This document shows positions 1 to 9,188 of a stretch of 59,083 bases of DNA, piece after piece. Both the position numbers and the translations under genes were made by a program. The notes under the pieces are model-generated. The model was not told the origin of the DNA and did not search any database. It was given only the letters and a program-made list of their open reading frames with translations. Each line of letters starts with the position of its first letter. Position 1 is the stretch's first letter. The stretch is from Deltaproteobacteria bacterium. Its GTDB lineage: Bacteria > Desulfobacterota > Deferrisomatia > Deferrisomatales > BM512. The stretch lies in NCBI GenBank assembly GCA_002869005.1, contig PKTU01000128.1, positions 1-59,083 of the forward strand, in the 5' to 3' direction.

Positions 1-309
1 CGCCTAAGCCAGCCCGAAGTGGAGGACAACTCCTACAAAGGCGTCAAGGTGCGCGTTCTGGATGGAAAAGGAAACCCCCTCGCTAACCACTACGTCCTCG
101 CCTACACCTCTTCGGCCCGCTCCGGCCCACCTGCCGCGACTGGGGGGCCGACCGATGCTAGCGGGGAAGCGTTCATCAATATTCCACCCAAGGGCTCTTA
201 TCTAAGGGCAAGAAGCTCGCTGGGAGGGCCTTTGGCTGAGGGTGAAGCTTTTGCAGACGCTGTGAGGGAAGAGGGGCAAGATACCATCATTTTCGAGGTT
301 CAAAAGTGA
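1..309 (+). CDS. Carboxypeptidase-regulatory-like domain protein, C-terminal part
   Basis: The reading frame is open to the left edge of the window, so only the C-terminal part of a longer protein is seen. It reads as one beta-sandwich domain of the carboxypeptidase-regulatory-like type, with a GNPLANHYVLAY strand region, a TDASGEAFINIP segment and a closing FEV strand. It closely resembles the third domain of the next protein (both have a YV-AY core and a PxxGExF segment), so the two are probably paralogous. A GTG at 19 could serve as a start, but the upstream frame is also open. Its stop overlaps the GTG start of the next gene. The function is unknown; such domains are usually extracytoplasmic structural or binding modules. 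Confidence 0.7.
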   Translation, partial: RLSQPEVEDNSYKGVKVRVLDGKGNPLANHYVLAYTSSARSGPPAATGGPTDASGEAFINIPPKGSYLRARSSLGGPLAEGEAFADAVREEGQDTIIFEVQK

Positions 310-1343
310 GACGCTTACTTCTTATCACCCTGTCATTTGCGTTTATCGCAGGTTGCGCCGCCCCGCAGGGAATAATAAAGGGCCGGGTCATGTCGGGCGA
401 AAAACCGGTGGCGGGCGCCGCAGTGGCCGCGAAGGCCACCGATGGAGAGACCTTTACCGCCATCTCCGGCGCCGATGGCATTTACTCCTTCCCCCCTCTC
501 CCCTCTGGCGAGTTTGAGGTGAGCGCAAGTAGCGCCGGAGGCGAGCAGTTCGTTACGGTTTGGGGAGCGACCCATCTCTTTCTCCCCCCCGGCGGGGAGG
601 AGTGGGTATGGCTAAAGCTCGCGCCCCGCGAGGGGGTAATCTATACGCCCTACGAGCCTTCCACCCCAGGCTTTGGCGCGATCTCAGGGATTGCCCTCTT
701 TGAGGGCGAACCGATAAGCGGGGCAACCGCAAATATATATCTTGACGAGAGAGAGTCGCTAAAGGGACCGGGCTTTCGCCATTCCTTTCCCACCGGCGCT
801 GACGGGCGCTTTTATATCGATGACATTCCCGACGGAGAATACTTCCTTGCGGTGAGAAAAAGAGAGGGGAGGAGCATTGGGCCGATAGCCGCAGGCGACC
901 TCTTCGGCGTCGCTTCAGCCAACCCTATCACCGTAAAACCCGAGTCCGACTCCTCCATTACCGTTCACCTCGCCGAAAAGGAAAAGACCCGCGCGCCCCA
1001 TGCCCTTGACCTCAGCCGCAGCGGCACCGCTATCCGGGGCCGCGTCGTGGACGCTGGCGGCGCGCCTTTGGCGGGGCTTTACGTCTTCGCTTACAGGTCG
1101 CGCATAATCGGCCACCAGATGCCGGATTTCATCACGGAGCCCACGGGAGCTGACGGGGAATTCGTCCTGCCTTTGGGCGAAGGTGGCCTTTTCTACCTTG
1201 GCGCGCGTCAAAAACTTGGGTACTCGCCAACGCCCGGCGAACTCTTCGGCCTTTACGATGGCGCAGCCGACCACGGCATAAAGGTTCAGAAGGGCGAGGT
1301 TCTTGAGGGCGTAAAGATAATTGCGGAGGAAGTTCTACCCTGA
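306..1343 (+). CDS. Lipoprotein with three carboxypeptidase-regulatory-like domains
   Basis: The 345-residue protein begins with a lipoprotein signal peptide (hydrophobic stretch, then FIAGC, Cys about residue 17), so it should be lipid-anchored outside the cytoplasm. Three beta-sandwich repeats follow, at roughly residues 22-105, 125-235 and 240-345. Each has a G-x-(V/I)-x-G opening, an 'A-D-G-x-F/Y' turn and a 'G-E-Y/F' strand. The GTG start overlaps the previous stop as GTGA, and the stop overlaps the next start as TGATG. No catalytic residues are recognisable; the role is probably structural or in ligand binding. The context (beta-helix lipoprotein, Tat protein, polyferredoxin) suggests part of an envelope redox assembly, which is inference. 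Confidence 0.75.
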   Translation: MRRLLLITLSFAFIAGCAAPQGIIKGRVMSGEKPVAGAAVAAKATDGETFTAISGADGIYSFPPLPSGEFEVSASSAGGEQFVTVWGATHLFLPPGGEEWVWLKLAPREGVIYTPYEPSTPGFGAISGIALFEGEPISGATANIYLDERESLKGPGFRHSFPTGADGRFYIDDIPDGEYFLAVRKREGRSIGPIAAGDLFGVASANPITVKPESDSSITVHLAEKEKTRAPHALDLSRSGTAIRGRVVDAGGAPLAGLYVFAYRSRIIGHQMPDFITEPTGADGEFVLPLGEGGLFYLGARQKLGYSPTPGELFGLYDGAADHGIKVQKGEVLEGVKIIAEEVLP

Positions 1344-2245
1344 TGCTACGCCTACTTTCAGCGCTACTAATATTTACGCTCGTGGGCTGCTCCTCATCTG
1401 AGCTGAAGGGCGATCTGCATGACATGCCCTCGGAGCTGATCTCAGGGGATGTAACCTGGGAGGGGCGCGTGGAGGTCGATAGGATTATTATAGTGGGGCG
1501 AAGGGGTGCCCTCAGGATAGCACCCGGCACCAAAGTGCTCTTCAAGAGAGTGGACTGGGACGGAGATGGAATCGGCGATGCGGAGATCACAGTAGAGGGC
1601 GAATTAATAGCCGAGGGCACAGCTCAAGAGCCTATACTGTTGGCCTCAGCGGAGGCGGAGCCCACCCCCGGCGACTGGAAATATCTCCATATAAACTTCG
1701 CTAAAGGCGCCAGCCTCTCAAACGTACGTGTGAGCAATGCTTTCAGCGGTATTCAGGTACATTATTCGAAAGCCTCGATAAAAAATTGCGATTTCCGCCA
1801 CAACATTGACGGTGTACGCTTTTCAACGGCGGACCTTACCGTTGAGGGAAGCATAAGCATGCAAAACCGGCATGGAATTCGCTTTGAAGAGCGAGGGCAC
1901 CCTGCTCTTATCTCGGGAAACCGCGTGACACATAACGAGGTTGGTATTTTTGCCGTTACGGAGTGCGGGGGAGCTTCCATCTTTAAAGGGAATGATTTTT
2001 CCGCCAACGACACGCCGGTGAAGATGGGTTGGGAGCAGCGAAGCGACATAGCCCTCGGCGGCAACTGGTGGGGCGCGCCGACAGGTGAGGTAAAAGAGCG
2101 GATCCTGGATGGTGAGATGGATAGCACACTTGGCAAAGCGTTAATAACCCCAACCCTTGAGATAATGCCGATGATACCGACCCCATTCGCCATTCCTCAT
2201 GAAGACGCTGATTGGAAAAGGGCCACCGATAGGGACATAAGATGA
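1343..2245 (+). CDS. Right-handed beta-helix lipoprotein
   Basis: This 300-residue protein has a lipoprotein signal (LLIFTLVGC, Cys about residue 16) and then a parallel beta-helix of the NosD/PbH1 type, seen as repeated short strands ending in N or G (for example ISGNRVTHNEVGIFAV). It opens with a 'G-D-V-T-W-E-G' strand and 'L-R-I-A-P-G-T-K-V' and closes with a GGNWWG motif. The same opening and closing signatures occur in the protein at 15312-16781, so the two are paralogues. NosD-like proteins act in the periplasm in metallo-enzyme maturation, whereas other beta-helices bind polysaccharide; the sequence does not decide. It is coupled to neighbours by a 1-nt overlap upstream and an ATGA overlap downstream. 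Confidence 0.75.
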   Translation: MLRLLSALLIFTLVGCSSSELKGDLHDMPSELISGDVTWEGRVEVDRIIIVGRRGALRIAPGTKVLFKRVDWDGDGIGDAEITVEGELIAEGTAQEPILLASAEAEPTPGDWKYLHINFAKGASLSNVRVSNAFSGIQVHYSKASIKNCDFRHNIDGVRFSTADLTVEGSISMQNRHGIRFEERGHPALISGNRVTHNEVGIFAVTECGGASIFKGNDFSANDTPVKMGWEQRSDIALGGNWWGAPTGEVKERILDGEMDSTLGKALITPTLEIMPMIPTPFAIPHEDADWKRATDRDIR

Positions 2246-3150
2246 AGAGACGCGATTTTTTAAAGAAACTCGCCAAAGCCGGCTTTGTGGTCTCCGCCAC
2301 AGGCGCTTTGCCTCTTTTGGACCTCTCTAAGGCTGAAGCGGAAACTACTCCCTATCCTTTGGCGGTTGCGGCTGAGGGAAGTCCGGCAGAGCTTACGCGC
2401 GAAGCGCTTCGAAAGCTGGGCGGCATGGGGGCCTTTGTCAAAGATGGCGACTCTGTTGTGGTAAAGCCCAACATAGGTTGGGATAGAACTCCTGAAGAGG
2501 GGGCGAACACCCACCCTGAGGTTGTGCGCGAACTTGTCATGATGGCCCTTGATGCGGGGGCCGCCGAGGTCCGCGTCTTCGACCGCACCTGCAACGATCC
2601 GAGGCGCTGCTATAAACGCAGCGGCATAGAGGACGCGATTGATTCCATCGACGATTCGAGGGCAAAGATAACCCATGTGGACGAGCTGCGCTATGAGGTA
2701 GTCGAGATAAGGGATGGCATATCGCTGACCAAATGGCCCCTCTACCGGCCTGCGCTTGAGGCGGACGTACTGATAAATGCCCCGGTCGTCAAACACCACG
2801 GCATGAGCGAGATCACCATAGGCATGAAAAACCTCATGGGCGTCATGGGAGGCAACCGGGGAAGGCTTCATCGAGATCTGACCGATGGCCTCGTGGACCT
2901 TAGCCTTGCGGTAAAATCGCACCTTACAGTGGTGGACGCCACCCGCGTACTCCTCGCCGGCGGACCGCAGGGGGGAGGCACCGGCAATGTCAAGAAGGTA
3001 GGCAAAGTGGGCGCCTCCCGCGACGTGGTTACCGCAGACGCATGGGGAGCTACAATGTTCGGGGTAGACCCCTTTTCAATTCCACACATTAAGCGCGCGC
3101 ATGAGCGTGGCCTCGGCATCGCCGACCTTTCGAAGGTTAAAATACTTTGA
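2242..3150 (+). CDS. Tat-exported DUF362 domain protein
   Basis: The 302-residue protein starts with a twin-arginine signal (KRRDFLKKL followed by a hydrophobic segment and an A-x-A-like site near residue 33), so it is probably exported folded. The rest is a DUF362 domain: KPNIGWDRTPEEGANTHPE, a VFDRTC segment, and the strongly conserved VKHHGMSEITIGMKNLMGVM followed by NRGRLHRD. DUF362 proteins often sit with ferredoxin-type domains, but no Fe-S cysteine motif is visible here. That role is probably supplied by the polyferredoxin directly downstream, whose TTG start overlaps this stop. The biochemical function of the family is not established; an export-dependent redox or cofactor role is inferred. 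Confidence 0.85.
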   Translation: MKRRDFLKKLAKAGFVVSATGALPLLDLSKAEAETTPYPLAVAAEGSPAELTREALRKLGGMGAFVKDGDSVVVKPNIGWDRTPEEGANTHPEVVRELVMMALDAGAAEVRVFDRTCNDPRRCYKRSGIEDAIDSIDDSRAKITHVDELRYEVVEIRDGISLTKWPLYRPALEADVLINAPVVKHHGMSEITIGMKNLMGVMGGNRGRLHRDLTDGLVDLSLAVKSHLTVVDATRVLLAGGPQGGGTGNVKKVGKVGASRDVVTADAWGATMFGVDPFSIPHIKRAHERGLGIADLSKVKIL

Positions 3151-4688
3151 GGACGCGTTTAAATAGCAGAAAGGCCGTGCAGTATCTTACTTTGGCGGGT
3201 TTTTTAGCCCTCTATGCGAGGACTGCGTATCACGGGCAGGATGAAATCACCTGGCCCGTGCACCTCGTCTTCAAGTTGGACCCGCTGGCGCTCTTAAACA
3301 CCATAATAGCGGGAGGATCTCCCTCGGCTGCCCTCCTCTTGGGCGGGCTCGCGATGGCCGCTGCCACGCTGCTGCTTGGTCGTTTTTTTTGCGGCTGGCT
3401 CTGCCCGATGGGTACCAGCCTCGATATCTTCGGCAATCTCTTAAGAAGAGGGGTAAAAAAACGGCGAGGCTATCGCAGCATTAAACCCCCAAGGTATAGC
3501 CAGACAGTTATCTTCGCCGCGCTCCTCGCTGCAACCGCGGCGGGCCTGCCCCTGCTGGCCTTTCTGGACCCGCTTTCGATTTTTCTGCGCTCATTGACGG
3601 TATCGGTATTTCCCGCCTTTGACTCCTTAACAAAATCGATTCTCGGAGCCGGGATGAACGCCTCCGTGCCGCTCTCCGAAACAGTTTTCGAGTTTATGAG
3701 TGAGCACGTACTGCTACTTAAAACGCCGCTTTTCCTTTTAGCCGGGGCGACGGCGGCGATCTTTATAGCGATAATACTTCTTGAGCTGATATCGCCAAGA
3801 TTCTGGTGCGCGTACCTCTGCCCGCTAGGAGGGCTTCTGGGTATAATATCAAAGCTCTCCCCCTTTGAGCGGGCTCGGCTTAAAGGCTGCAAGGAGTGCA
3901 GGGGCTGCGCGGCCCGCTGCCCCACCGGTGCGGCGGAGGTCACCCCTGCCGACAAGGCGCTCTGCATTCAATGCATGGAGTGCGGCGAGCTATGCGACAA
4001 GGGGGTCAACGGGATGAGCGCACGGCTGGCGCCTCTCTCTCTCTCTCTTCCCGAACAACGTGTTAGACGTGGTCTATTGGCCTCGCTTGTCATCGGTGGA
4101 GGCGCAGCGCTATTCACCGGCACGAGCGCAACGGCAAATAGACGCGGCACCCGCTTTTTGAGGCCCCCCGGGGGGGTTGACGAGGAGCGCTTCAACAAGC
4201 TCTGCATAAGGTGCGGAGCGTGCATGCGCGTTTGCCCGAGAAACGGCATCCACCCAACCTTTGGCGAAGCTGGCCTGGGGGGGCTCTGGTCGCCTAGGCT
4301 TGTTCCACGGCTGGGTTACTGTGAATACCATTGCCGCCTCTGCGGTCAGGTATGTCCGACCGGGGCCATAGAGTACCTGCGAGAGGGGGAAAAGGAGGCA
4401 TGGGTTATCGGCAATGCGGTGCTGGATAAAAATCGATGCCTGCCTTTAAGGGACGGTACACCCTGTATTGTCTGTGAGGAGCACTGCCCCATCTCTCCCA
4501 AGGCCATAGAGTTTGACGTAAGGGAGGTTACCCGAAAAGAGGGGGATGTCGTTACGGTTAAGCAGCCGCGGGTTGTAGCAGAAAGGTGCAACGGTTGCGG
4601 TATTTGTGAGAACAAATGTCCCCTGGAGGGTGAGGCCGCCATCAGGGTTGAGCGGGCGCAGCCAGAGATATCATCCCCATACGGTTAA
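3147..4688 (+). CDS. Membrane polyferredoxin, NapH-like 4Fe-4S protein
   Basis: This 513-residue protein has about five membrane segments (near residues 12-30, 45-78, 118-145, 185-215 and 300-320). It carries the CGWLCP and CAYLCP motifs typical of NapH/NosR/CcoG-type proteins and several 4Fe-4S motifs: CKECRGCAARCP, CIQCMECGELC, CIRCGACMRVCP, CEYHCRLCGQVCP, CIVCEEHCP and CNGCGICENKCP. It is longer and more cysteine-rich than classic NapH (about 290 residues), so it may move electrons from the quinone pool or cytoplasm across the membrane to the exported partners encoded upstream. The TTG start lies in a TTGA overlap with the DUF362 stop. It converges on cobQ with a 4-bp stop-stop overlap (TTAA). 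Confidence 0.85.
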   Translation: MRTRLNSRKAVQYLTLAGFLALYARTAYHGQDEITWPVHLVFKLDPLALLNTIIAGGSPSAALLLGGLAMAAATLLLGRFFCGWLCPMGTSLDIFGNLLRRGVKKRRGYRSIKPPRYSQTVIFAALLAATAAGLPLLAFLDPLSIFLRSLTVSVFPAFDSLTKSILGAGMNASVPLSETVFEFMSEHVLLLKTPLFLLAGATAAIFIAIILLELISPRFWCAYLCPLGGLLGIISKLSPFERARLKGCKECRGCAARCPTGAAEVTPADKALCIQCMECGELCDKGVNGMSARLAPLSLSLPEQRVRRGLLASLVIGGGAALFTGTSATANRRGTRFLRPPGGVDEERFNKLCIRCGACMRVCPRNGIHPTFGEAGLGGLWSPRLVPRLGYCEYHCRLCGQVCPTGAIEYLREGEKEAWVIGNAVLDKNRCLPLRDGTPCIVCEEHCPISPKAIEFDVREVTRKEGDVVTVKQPRVVAERCNGCGICENKCPLEGEAAIRVERAQPEISSPYG

Positions 4689-6186
4689 GCCCCCGCATCT
4701 ATTATCCCTTTGATTGCCTCCATATCAAGGACCTCGCGCAGGTATGCGGCCAGCTTCTCATACCCCTCCTCCTTCTTCGCCTTGAAGGAGACCGCGCTCA
4801 CCTCCTCACCACGGTGAAGCGCCAGTAGAGAGGAGCGGAAATCGTCGTTGTCAAAGATACCGTGCAGATAGGTGCCAAACACCCTGCCATCGGAAGAAAC
4901 AGCGCCATCCTTATGCCACTCGCCGCTGCCCTTTCTCCTGAGCTCCAATAGCGGGGTGACTCCTTCGCCAAGGGTCGTTCGACCCATGTGTATCTCGTAC
5001 CCCTCCAGAATGCCTCTGTCGCCATACCACTCAATCGCGCCGCCACGGACGACGGCCTCCGATTGTGAGGTGACCTTTCGCTCTCCATCACCGTTACGGC
5101 ATCTATGAGGCCCAGCCCCTCAGCCTGGGGAACGTTTCCCTCTACTCCGTCGGGGTCGAGGAGTTTCTTGCCGAGCATCTGGTAACCACCGCAGATGCCT
5201 ACAACCGTTGCCCCCCTCCGGTGATTCTCCAATACCTCCGCCGCCAGCCCGGCATCGCGAAGGGTCAGCATATCGTCGATGGTGTTTTTGGAGCCGGGGA
5301 TTATAACTATATCCGCCTTGCCAAGGGTCTCACCCGGTCTGACGAAATCTAGACGAACACCCGGCTCGGATAGGAATGGGTCGAAGTCGGTAAAATTGGA
5401 CATACGCTTGGCTACTACGACAGCTACGCGCACGCTTGATGCTCCGCCAACGCTTCTAATCGCATCAAGGTGGAGTCCATCCTCCTCCTGAATGAATATA
5501 TCATGCAGCCACCCCACCGTTCCTAGGAAGGGCTTGGCCGTACGCGCTGTTATCTCGCGGTATGCGGGGTCCAAAAGAGTGGGGTCTCCACGGAATTTAT
5601 TGATGATAAAACCCTTTATAAGGGCGGCCTCCTCCCGCGCGATTAGCTCCAGAGTTCCAACAAGAGAGGCGAACACTCCACCCTTGTTGATGTCACCGAC
5701 GAGGATAACCGGCACCTTCGCTTCCAGCGCAAACCCCATATTAGCAACGTCGCCCTCACGCAGATTTATCTCGGCTGGGCTTCCCGCCCCCTCAACAAGA
5801 ATAACATCGTAGCGCTCGTTCAACTTCTGCCAACTATCGAACACGGTATCTCGCGCAATCTTTTTGAAGGCATGGTACTCCGTTGCCTTCATATTGGAGT
5901 GAACCTTGCCCTGCAAAATGACCTGCGCGCCTATGTCGGTTGTGGGTTTCAAAAGGACCGGATTCATATCCACATGGGGGGCTATTCTCGCGGCTTCTGC
6001 CTGGACAACCTGCGCCCGCCCCATCTCACAACCCTCTGCGGTTATAAATGAATTGAGGGCCATGTTTTGCGGCTTAAAGGGCGCGACCCTTACGCCATCC
6101 TGATTTAATATCCTGCAAAGACCGGCTACAATGATGGACTTACCCACATCAGAACCAGTACCCTGTATCATCACACTTTTAGCCAT
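4685..6186 (-). pseudogene. cobQ: Cobyric acid synthase CobQ/CbiP, frameshifted
   Basis: This is glutamine-dependent adenosylcobyrinate a,c-diamide amidotransferase. The N-terminal part (start ATG at 6186) has MIQGTGSDVGKS, KPQNMALNS, the EGAGSPAEINL stretch and the glutaminase nucleophile in GICGGYQMLG. After 'AVTVMESE' the frame shifts: the next frame continues VTSQSEAVVRGGAIEWYGD, GYEIHMGRT and the glutaminase His in GTYLHGIFDN. One base appears to be missing, most simply in the T run at 5076-5078 of the + strand (GAAAGG where GAAAAGG would restore the frame). Both halves are otherwise well conserved, so this is either a very recent mutation or a homopolymer error. The frame is open upstream to 6243, but conservation begins at MAKSVMIQGTG. 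Confidence 0.9.
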
Positions 6187-6220
6187 ATATATGTAATAAC
6201 TCCGGAAGTTAGTGAACCTG

Positions 6221-7588
6221 TCAGGAGACTCCGAGCTTCTCAAGGCGGTATCTGAATGAGCGGAAGGATAGGCCCAGCAGCTTTGCCGCCTCAGTTTTAT
6301 TGCCCCCCGACTTTTTAAGCGCTTGGCGGATAAAGGAAATCTCTTTGCCTGTCAGATATACCTCTAAATCAATTCCCTCGTCGGGAAGCGACTCGTCCTT
6401 TAGCCCCATCCCTTCACGCTTTTCGGAAAGGTAAGGGGGGAAACTCTTTGCGGTCAGGTATTCCTCTGTTTCAAGGGCAACCGCCCTTTCGACCAGATTT
6501 TCAAGCTCTCGCACGTTACCTGGGAAGTAGTACCCCTCAAGCAGGGTAAAAACCTCGGGCTCTATGCCTGCCAGATTTCGCCCAAATGCTTTTCTATATT
6601 TTTCAAAAAAATGCTGCGCAAGGAGCGGGATATCGTTTTTCCGCTCTTTGAGCGAAGGCAGCTTTACCGTAACTACGTTTAAGCGGTAGTAAAGGTCTTC
6701 ACGAAATGTCCCCGCGGAAACCTCCTCTGCAAGGTCCCTGTTGGTTGCGGAGACTATGCGCACGTCCACCTCTACCTCTTTGTTTCCACCTACACGCTTT
6801 ATCTTGCCCGATTGCAGCACCCTGAGCAGTTTTGGCTGCAAAAGCAGGGGCAACTCGCCAATTTCATCGAGAAACAGTGTGCCTCCCGCCGCCTCTTCAA
6901 ACAACCCTGGCTTGTCTGAAGTCGCGCCGGTGAAGCTGCCCTTGATGTGCCCGAACAGCTCGCTTTCGAGGAGGCCCTCCGGTATAGCGGAGCAGTTGAG
7001 GACTACGAAGTTACCCTTTCGCCCCGAAAGGTCATGTATGCGCTTTGCAACAAGCTCCTTACCCGTCCCGCTGTCGCCAAGGATTAGGACGGTAACTCCC
7101 GTCGGGGCTATTCTCTCCGCGAGCTGCAACATATCCAGCGCACTTTGCGAACGGGCTATAAAATCACCCTTGCCTACGACCTCGGCAATTTTTCGCCGAA
7201 GCTCGCGATTCTCTCGGGTAAGCGCCCCTCGCTCTAGCGCTTTTCTGATAGTTATGCGAATCTGCTCTACCTGAAACGGCTTGGTGATGTAATCGTAAGC
7301 GCCTAATTTCATCGCCTCAACCGCAGTCTCCGGTGTTGCGAATGCTGTAATGACAATCACTTGCGTATCGGGGTGCTTGTTTTTTACCCTCTCGACGATC
7401 TCCATGCCGTTGCCGTCAGGCAAATTCAAGTCAGTTATCAACACGTCATAAATATCTGAATCTATTCGTTCAAAAGCGGCAGCTACGTTGCCGCAGGTGG
7501 TCACCTCGTAACCCTCCCCCTCCAGGAGGATTCCAAGGAACTCGCACATTGACTCTTCGTCATCTACTACAAGTATTCGTTCAATCAT
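6221..7588 (-). CDS. pilR: Sigma-54-dependent response regulator, PilR type
   Basis: An NtrC-family activator of 455 residues. It has a receiver domain (residues 1-120; acidic pair DD at 9-10, phospho-acceptor D53, K in YITKPF), an AAA+ domain (about 140-380; Walker A GDSGTGKE, Walker B GGTLFLDEIGE, arginine-finger region) and a Fis-type helix-turn-helix at the end (NKTEAAKLLGLSFRSFRYRL). The sigma-54-contacting loop reads GSFTGA rather than the canonical GAFTGA. It overlaps pilS by 8 bp, so the two are a coupled two-component pair, by analogy controlling pilin and motility genes. The usual downstream pilA is absent; cobQ follows instead. Confidence 0.92.
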   Translation of the reverse strand: MIERILVVDDEESMCEFLGILLEGEGYEVTTCGNVAAAFERIDSDIYDVLITDLNLPDGNGMEIVERVKNKHPDTQVIVITAFATPETAVEAMKLGAYDYITKPFQVEQIRITIRKALERGALTRENRELRRKIAEVVGKGDFIARSQSALDMLQLAERIAPTGVTVLILGDSGTGKELVAKRIHDLSGRKGNFVVLNCSAIPEGLLESELFGHIKGSFTGATSDKPGLFEEAAGGTLFLDEIGELPLLLQPKLLRVLQSGKIKRVGGNKEVEVDVRIVSATNRDLAEEVSAGTFREDLYYRLNVVTVKLPSLKERKNDIPLLAQHFFEKYRKAFGRNLAGIEPEVFTLLEGYYFPGNVRELENLVERAVALETEEYLTAKSFPPYLSEKREGMGLKDESLPDEGIDLEVYLTGKEISFIRQALKKSGGNKTEAAKLLGLSFRSFRYRLEKLGVS

Positions 7589-9185
7589 CCCTGTTCTCCA
7601 GGGTCACGCGAAAAAGCGCCCCGCCACCGGGGGCGTCCTCAAAGATTACACCACCCCCGTGATTTTGAGCAATCCTATGGACTAGCGCAAGGCCCAGGCC
7701 GGAGCCGGAGGAGGAACCGCTGACAAATGGCTCAAAAAGTTTATTCTTAAGTTCCTCGGCAACTCCGGGGCCATTGTCTGAAACTGTAAATTCGAAAGTC
7801 GACGCTATAAAGGACCCATCAACTACGACTTCCACCCCCCCAGGTGATGCCGCCAATGAGTTTTTAAAAAGGTTCAGGAGTACCTGTTCCATTTTTTCAC
7901 GGTCGGCCCTTATTATCGTACCTTTCGGGAGTTTGTTAAGGAGGGTTAGCACTCCCCGCCCCTCGCCCTGACCTAAAAATAACGATATCTCGTCTACCAG
8001 AAGTGAGAAGTCGAAGAGAGTCCTCGTGACGCTGCCTGGCCGCGCATAGAGCAAAAAACCTGTCACAAGGTTGTTTAACCTTTCAGTCTCCCTCTTAACT
8101 ATGTTCAAGAGCTTTAGCTCTTTTTCACTATCCGGGCTGAGTGTTCCGCTAATTAATTCAACGGAGCCCGAGAGGCTTGCCAAAGGATTTCGAACCTCAT
8201 GCGCAAGCCCCGCCGCGAGCCTGCCAATCGCGGCAAGCCTGTCTGCCTGCTTAAGCCTGTCGGAGAGCTTGCGTAGCTCCGTTAGGTCCTGGAAGTTGAC
8301 TATTTTGCCTGAAGCTTCTCCATCCTCATTCATAAGCGGCACTACGTTGTACCCGAATGTTACGGAGCCCGTTTCAGCTTCAGCCTCTCCCCTTCCCTCC
8401 AGATCCAGGTTGAAAAGGCCCATTATCGAGGGGGCATCATCTGATTTTACTGACGCGGTTGATAGGAGCTTCCTGCCGTTATCATTTATGAAAGTTATAT
8501 TTCCGGAAAGGTCAAAGGTAATAAGGCCGCTTGCGAGTGATTTTACGATACCCGTCTGGAGCCTCTCAAGGTCCACAATCTCCCCACGCGCTTCGCTAAG
8601 CGCGGTAGTTGTACGCCTAAGTTCCTCCGCGAGGTAACCAGCCAACATAGCGGTGCTGTAAAATGCCGCTACGTTGAGAGCTATCTTGAAAGGCAGCGAT
8701 ATCCCCGAGATGGTCCCCACCTCGAATGGCGATATCGGATTCATATACCCGTAAAACTGCAAGAGCACTACCGACAAATAAGCAAAGCTCGCCCAGGTAG
8801 CCGTAACAAAAGCGCCCTTCCTGAAGAAGAGCATTGCGGCGCCTATTATCGTAAAGAGGTAGATGAGTATTAGCGGAGAAAAATATCCACCAGTCAGGAA
8901 TATAAGCACTGTCGCGCATAATACGTCCCATACGGGCTGAGCCTTTAAAAGCCCTTCACCTGCCTTCTTCTTAAGGACAAGGGTCGACGTAATAAGCGTA
9001 ACGCCAAAAGAGAGGATGGTTATTATTATGAAGCCGAGGATGGAGGGGTGCAACGCACCCCCCCCGATATCGCTGCCAAGTGAAGCGGCAACCGGTATCA
9101 GCGCTATAAGGATTGCGGCCCGCCCTAGAAGATAACCACCTATCCTCTCTGCATTATTACCGCCGCGGTTAGCGCTTAGGGCCAT
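7581..9185 (-). CDS. pilS: Sensor histidine kinase, PilS type
   Basis: The N-terminal 200 residues hold about six hydrophobic membrane segments, as in PilS. A PAS-like region follows (about 215-320; GLITFDLSGNITFIN), then HisKA with phospho-acceptor in GLAHEVRNPLASL and a complete ATPase domain (N box NLFKNSLAAS, G1 DNGPG, G2 GSGLGLALV). The start is uncertain between TTG at 9188 and ATG at 9185; ATG is preferred, and no strong ribosome site is seen for either. The gene begins immediately after the pilC stop and overlaps pilR by 8 bp, so pilB-T-C-S-R is probably one transcript. Confidence 0.9.
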   Translation of the reverse strand: MALSANRGGNNAERIGGYLLGRAAILIALIPVAASLGSDIGGGALHPSILGFIIITILSFGVTLITSTLVLKKKAGEGLLKAQPVWDVLCATVLIFLTGGYFSPLILIYLFTIIGAAMLFFRKGAFVTATWASFAYLSVVLLQFYGYMNPISPFEVGTISGISLPFKIALNVAAFYSTAMLAGYLAEELRRTTTALSEARGEIVDLERLQTGIVKSLASGLITFDLSGNITFINDNGRKLLSTASVKSDDAPSIMGLFNLDLEGRGEAEAETGSVTFGYNVVPLMNEDGEASGKIVNFQDLTELRKLSDRLKQADRLAAIGRLAAGLAHEVRNPLASLSGSVELISGTLSPDSEKELKLLNIVKRETERLNNLVTGFLLYARPGSVTRTLFDFSLLVDEISLFLGQGEGRGVLTLLNKLPKGTIIRADREKMEQVLLNLFKNSLAASPGGVEVVVDGSFIASTFEFTVSDNGPGVAEELKNKLFEPFVSGSSSGSGLGLALVHRIAQNHGGGVIFEDAPGGGALFRVTLENRDD

Positions 9186-9188
9186 CAA

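Noticed and set aside
3470-3967. 165-residue minus-strand frame opposite the polyferredoxin
   Set aside because: No ribosome site or motif; it mirrors a clearly coding frame.
4798-6243. A 481-residue protein ending in a novel C-terminal segment
   Set aside because: The last ~80 residues are CobQ read out of frame; the conserved C-terminus is in the adjacent frame.
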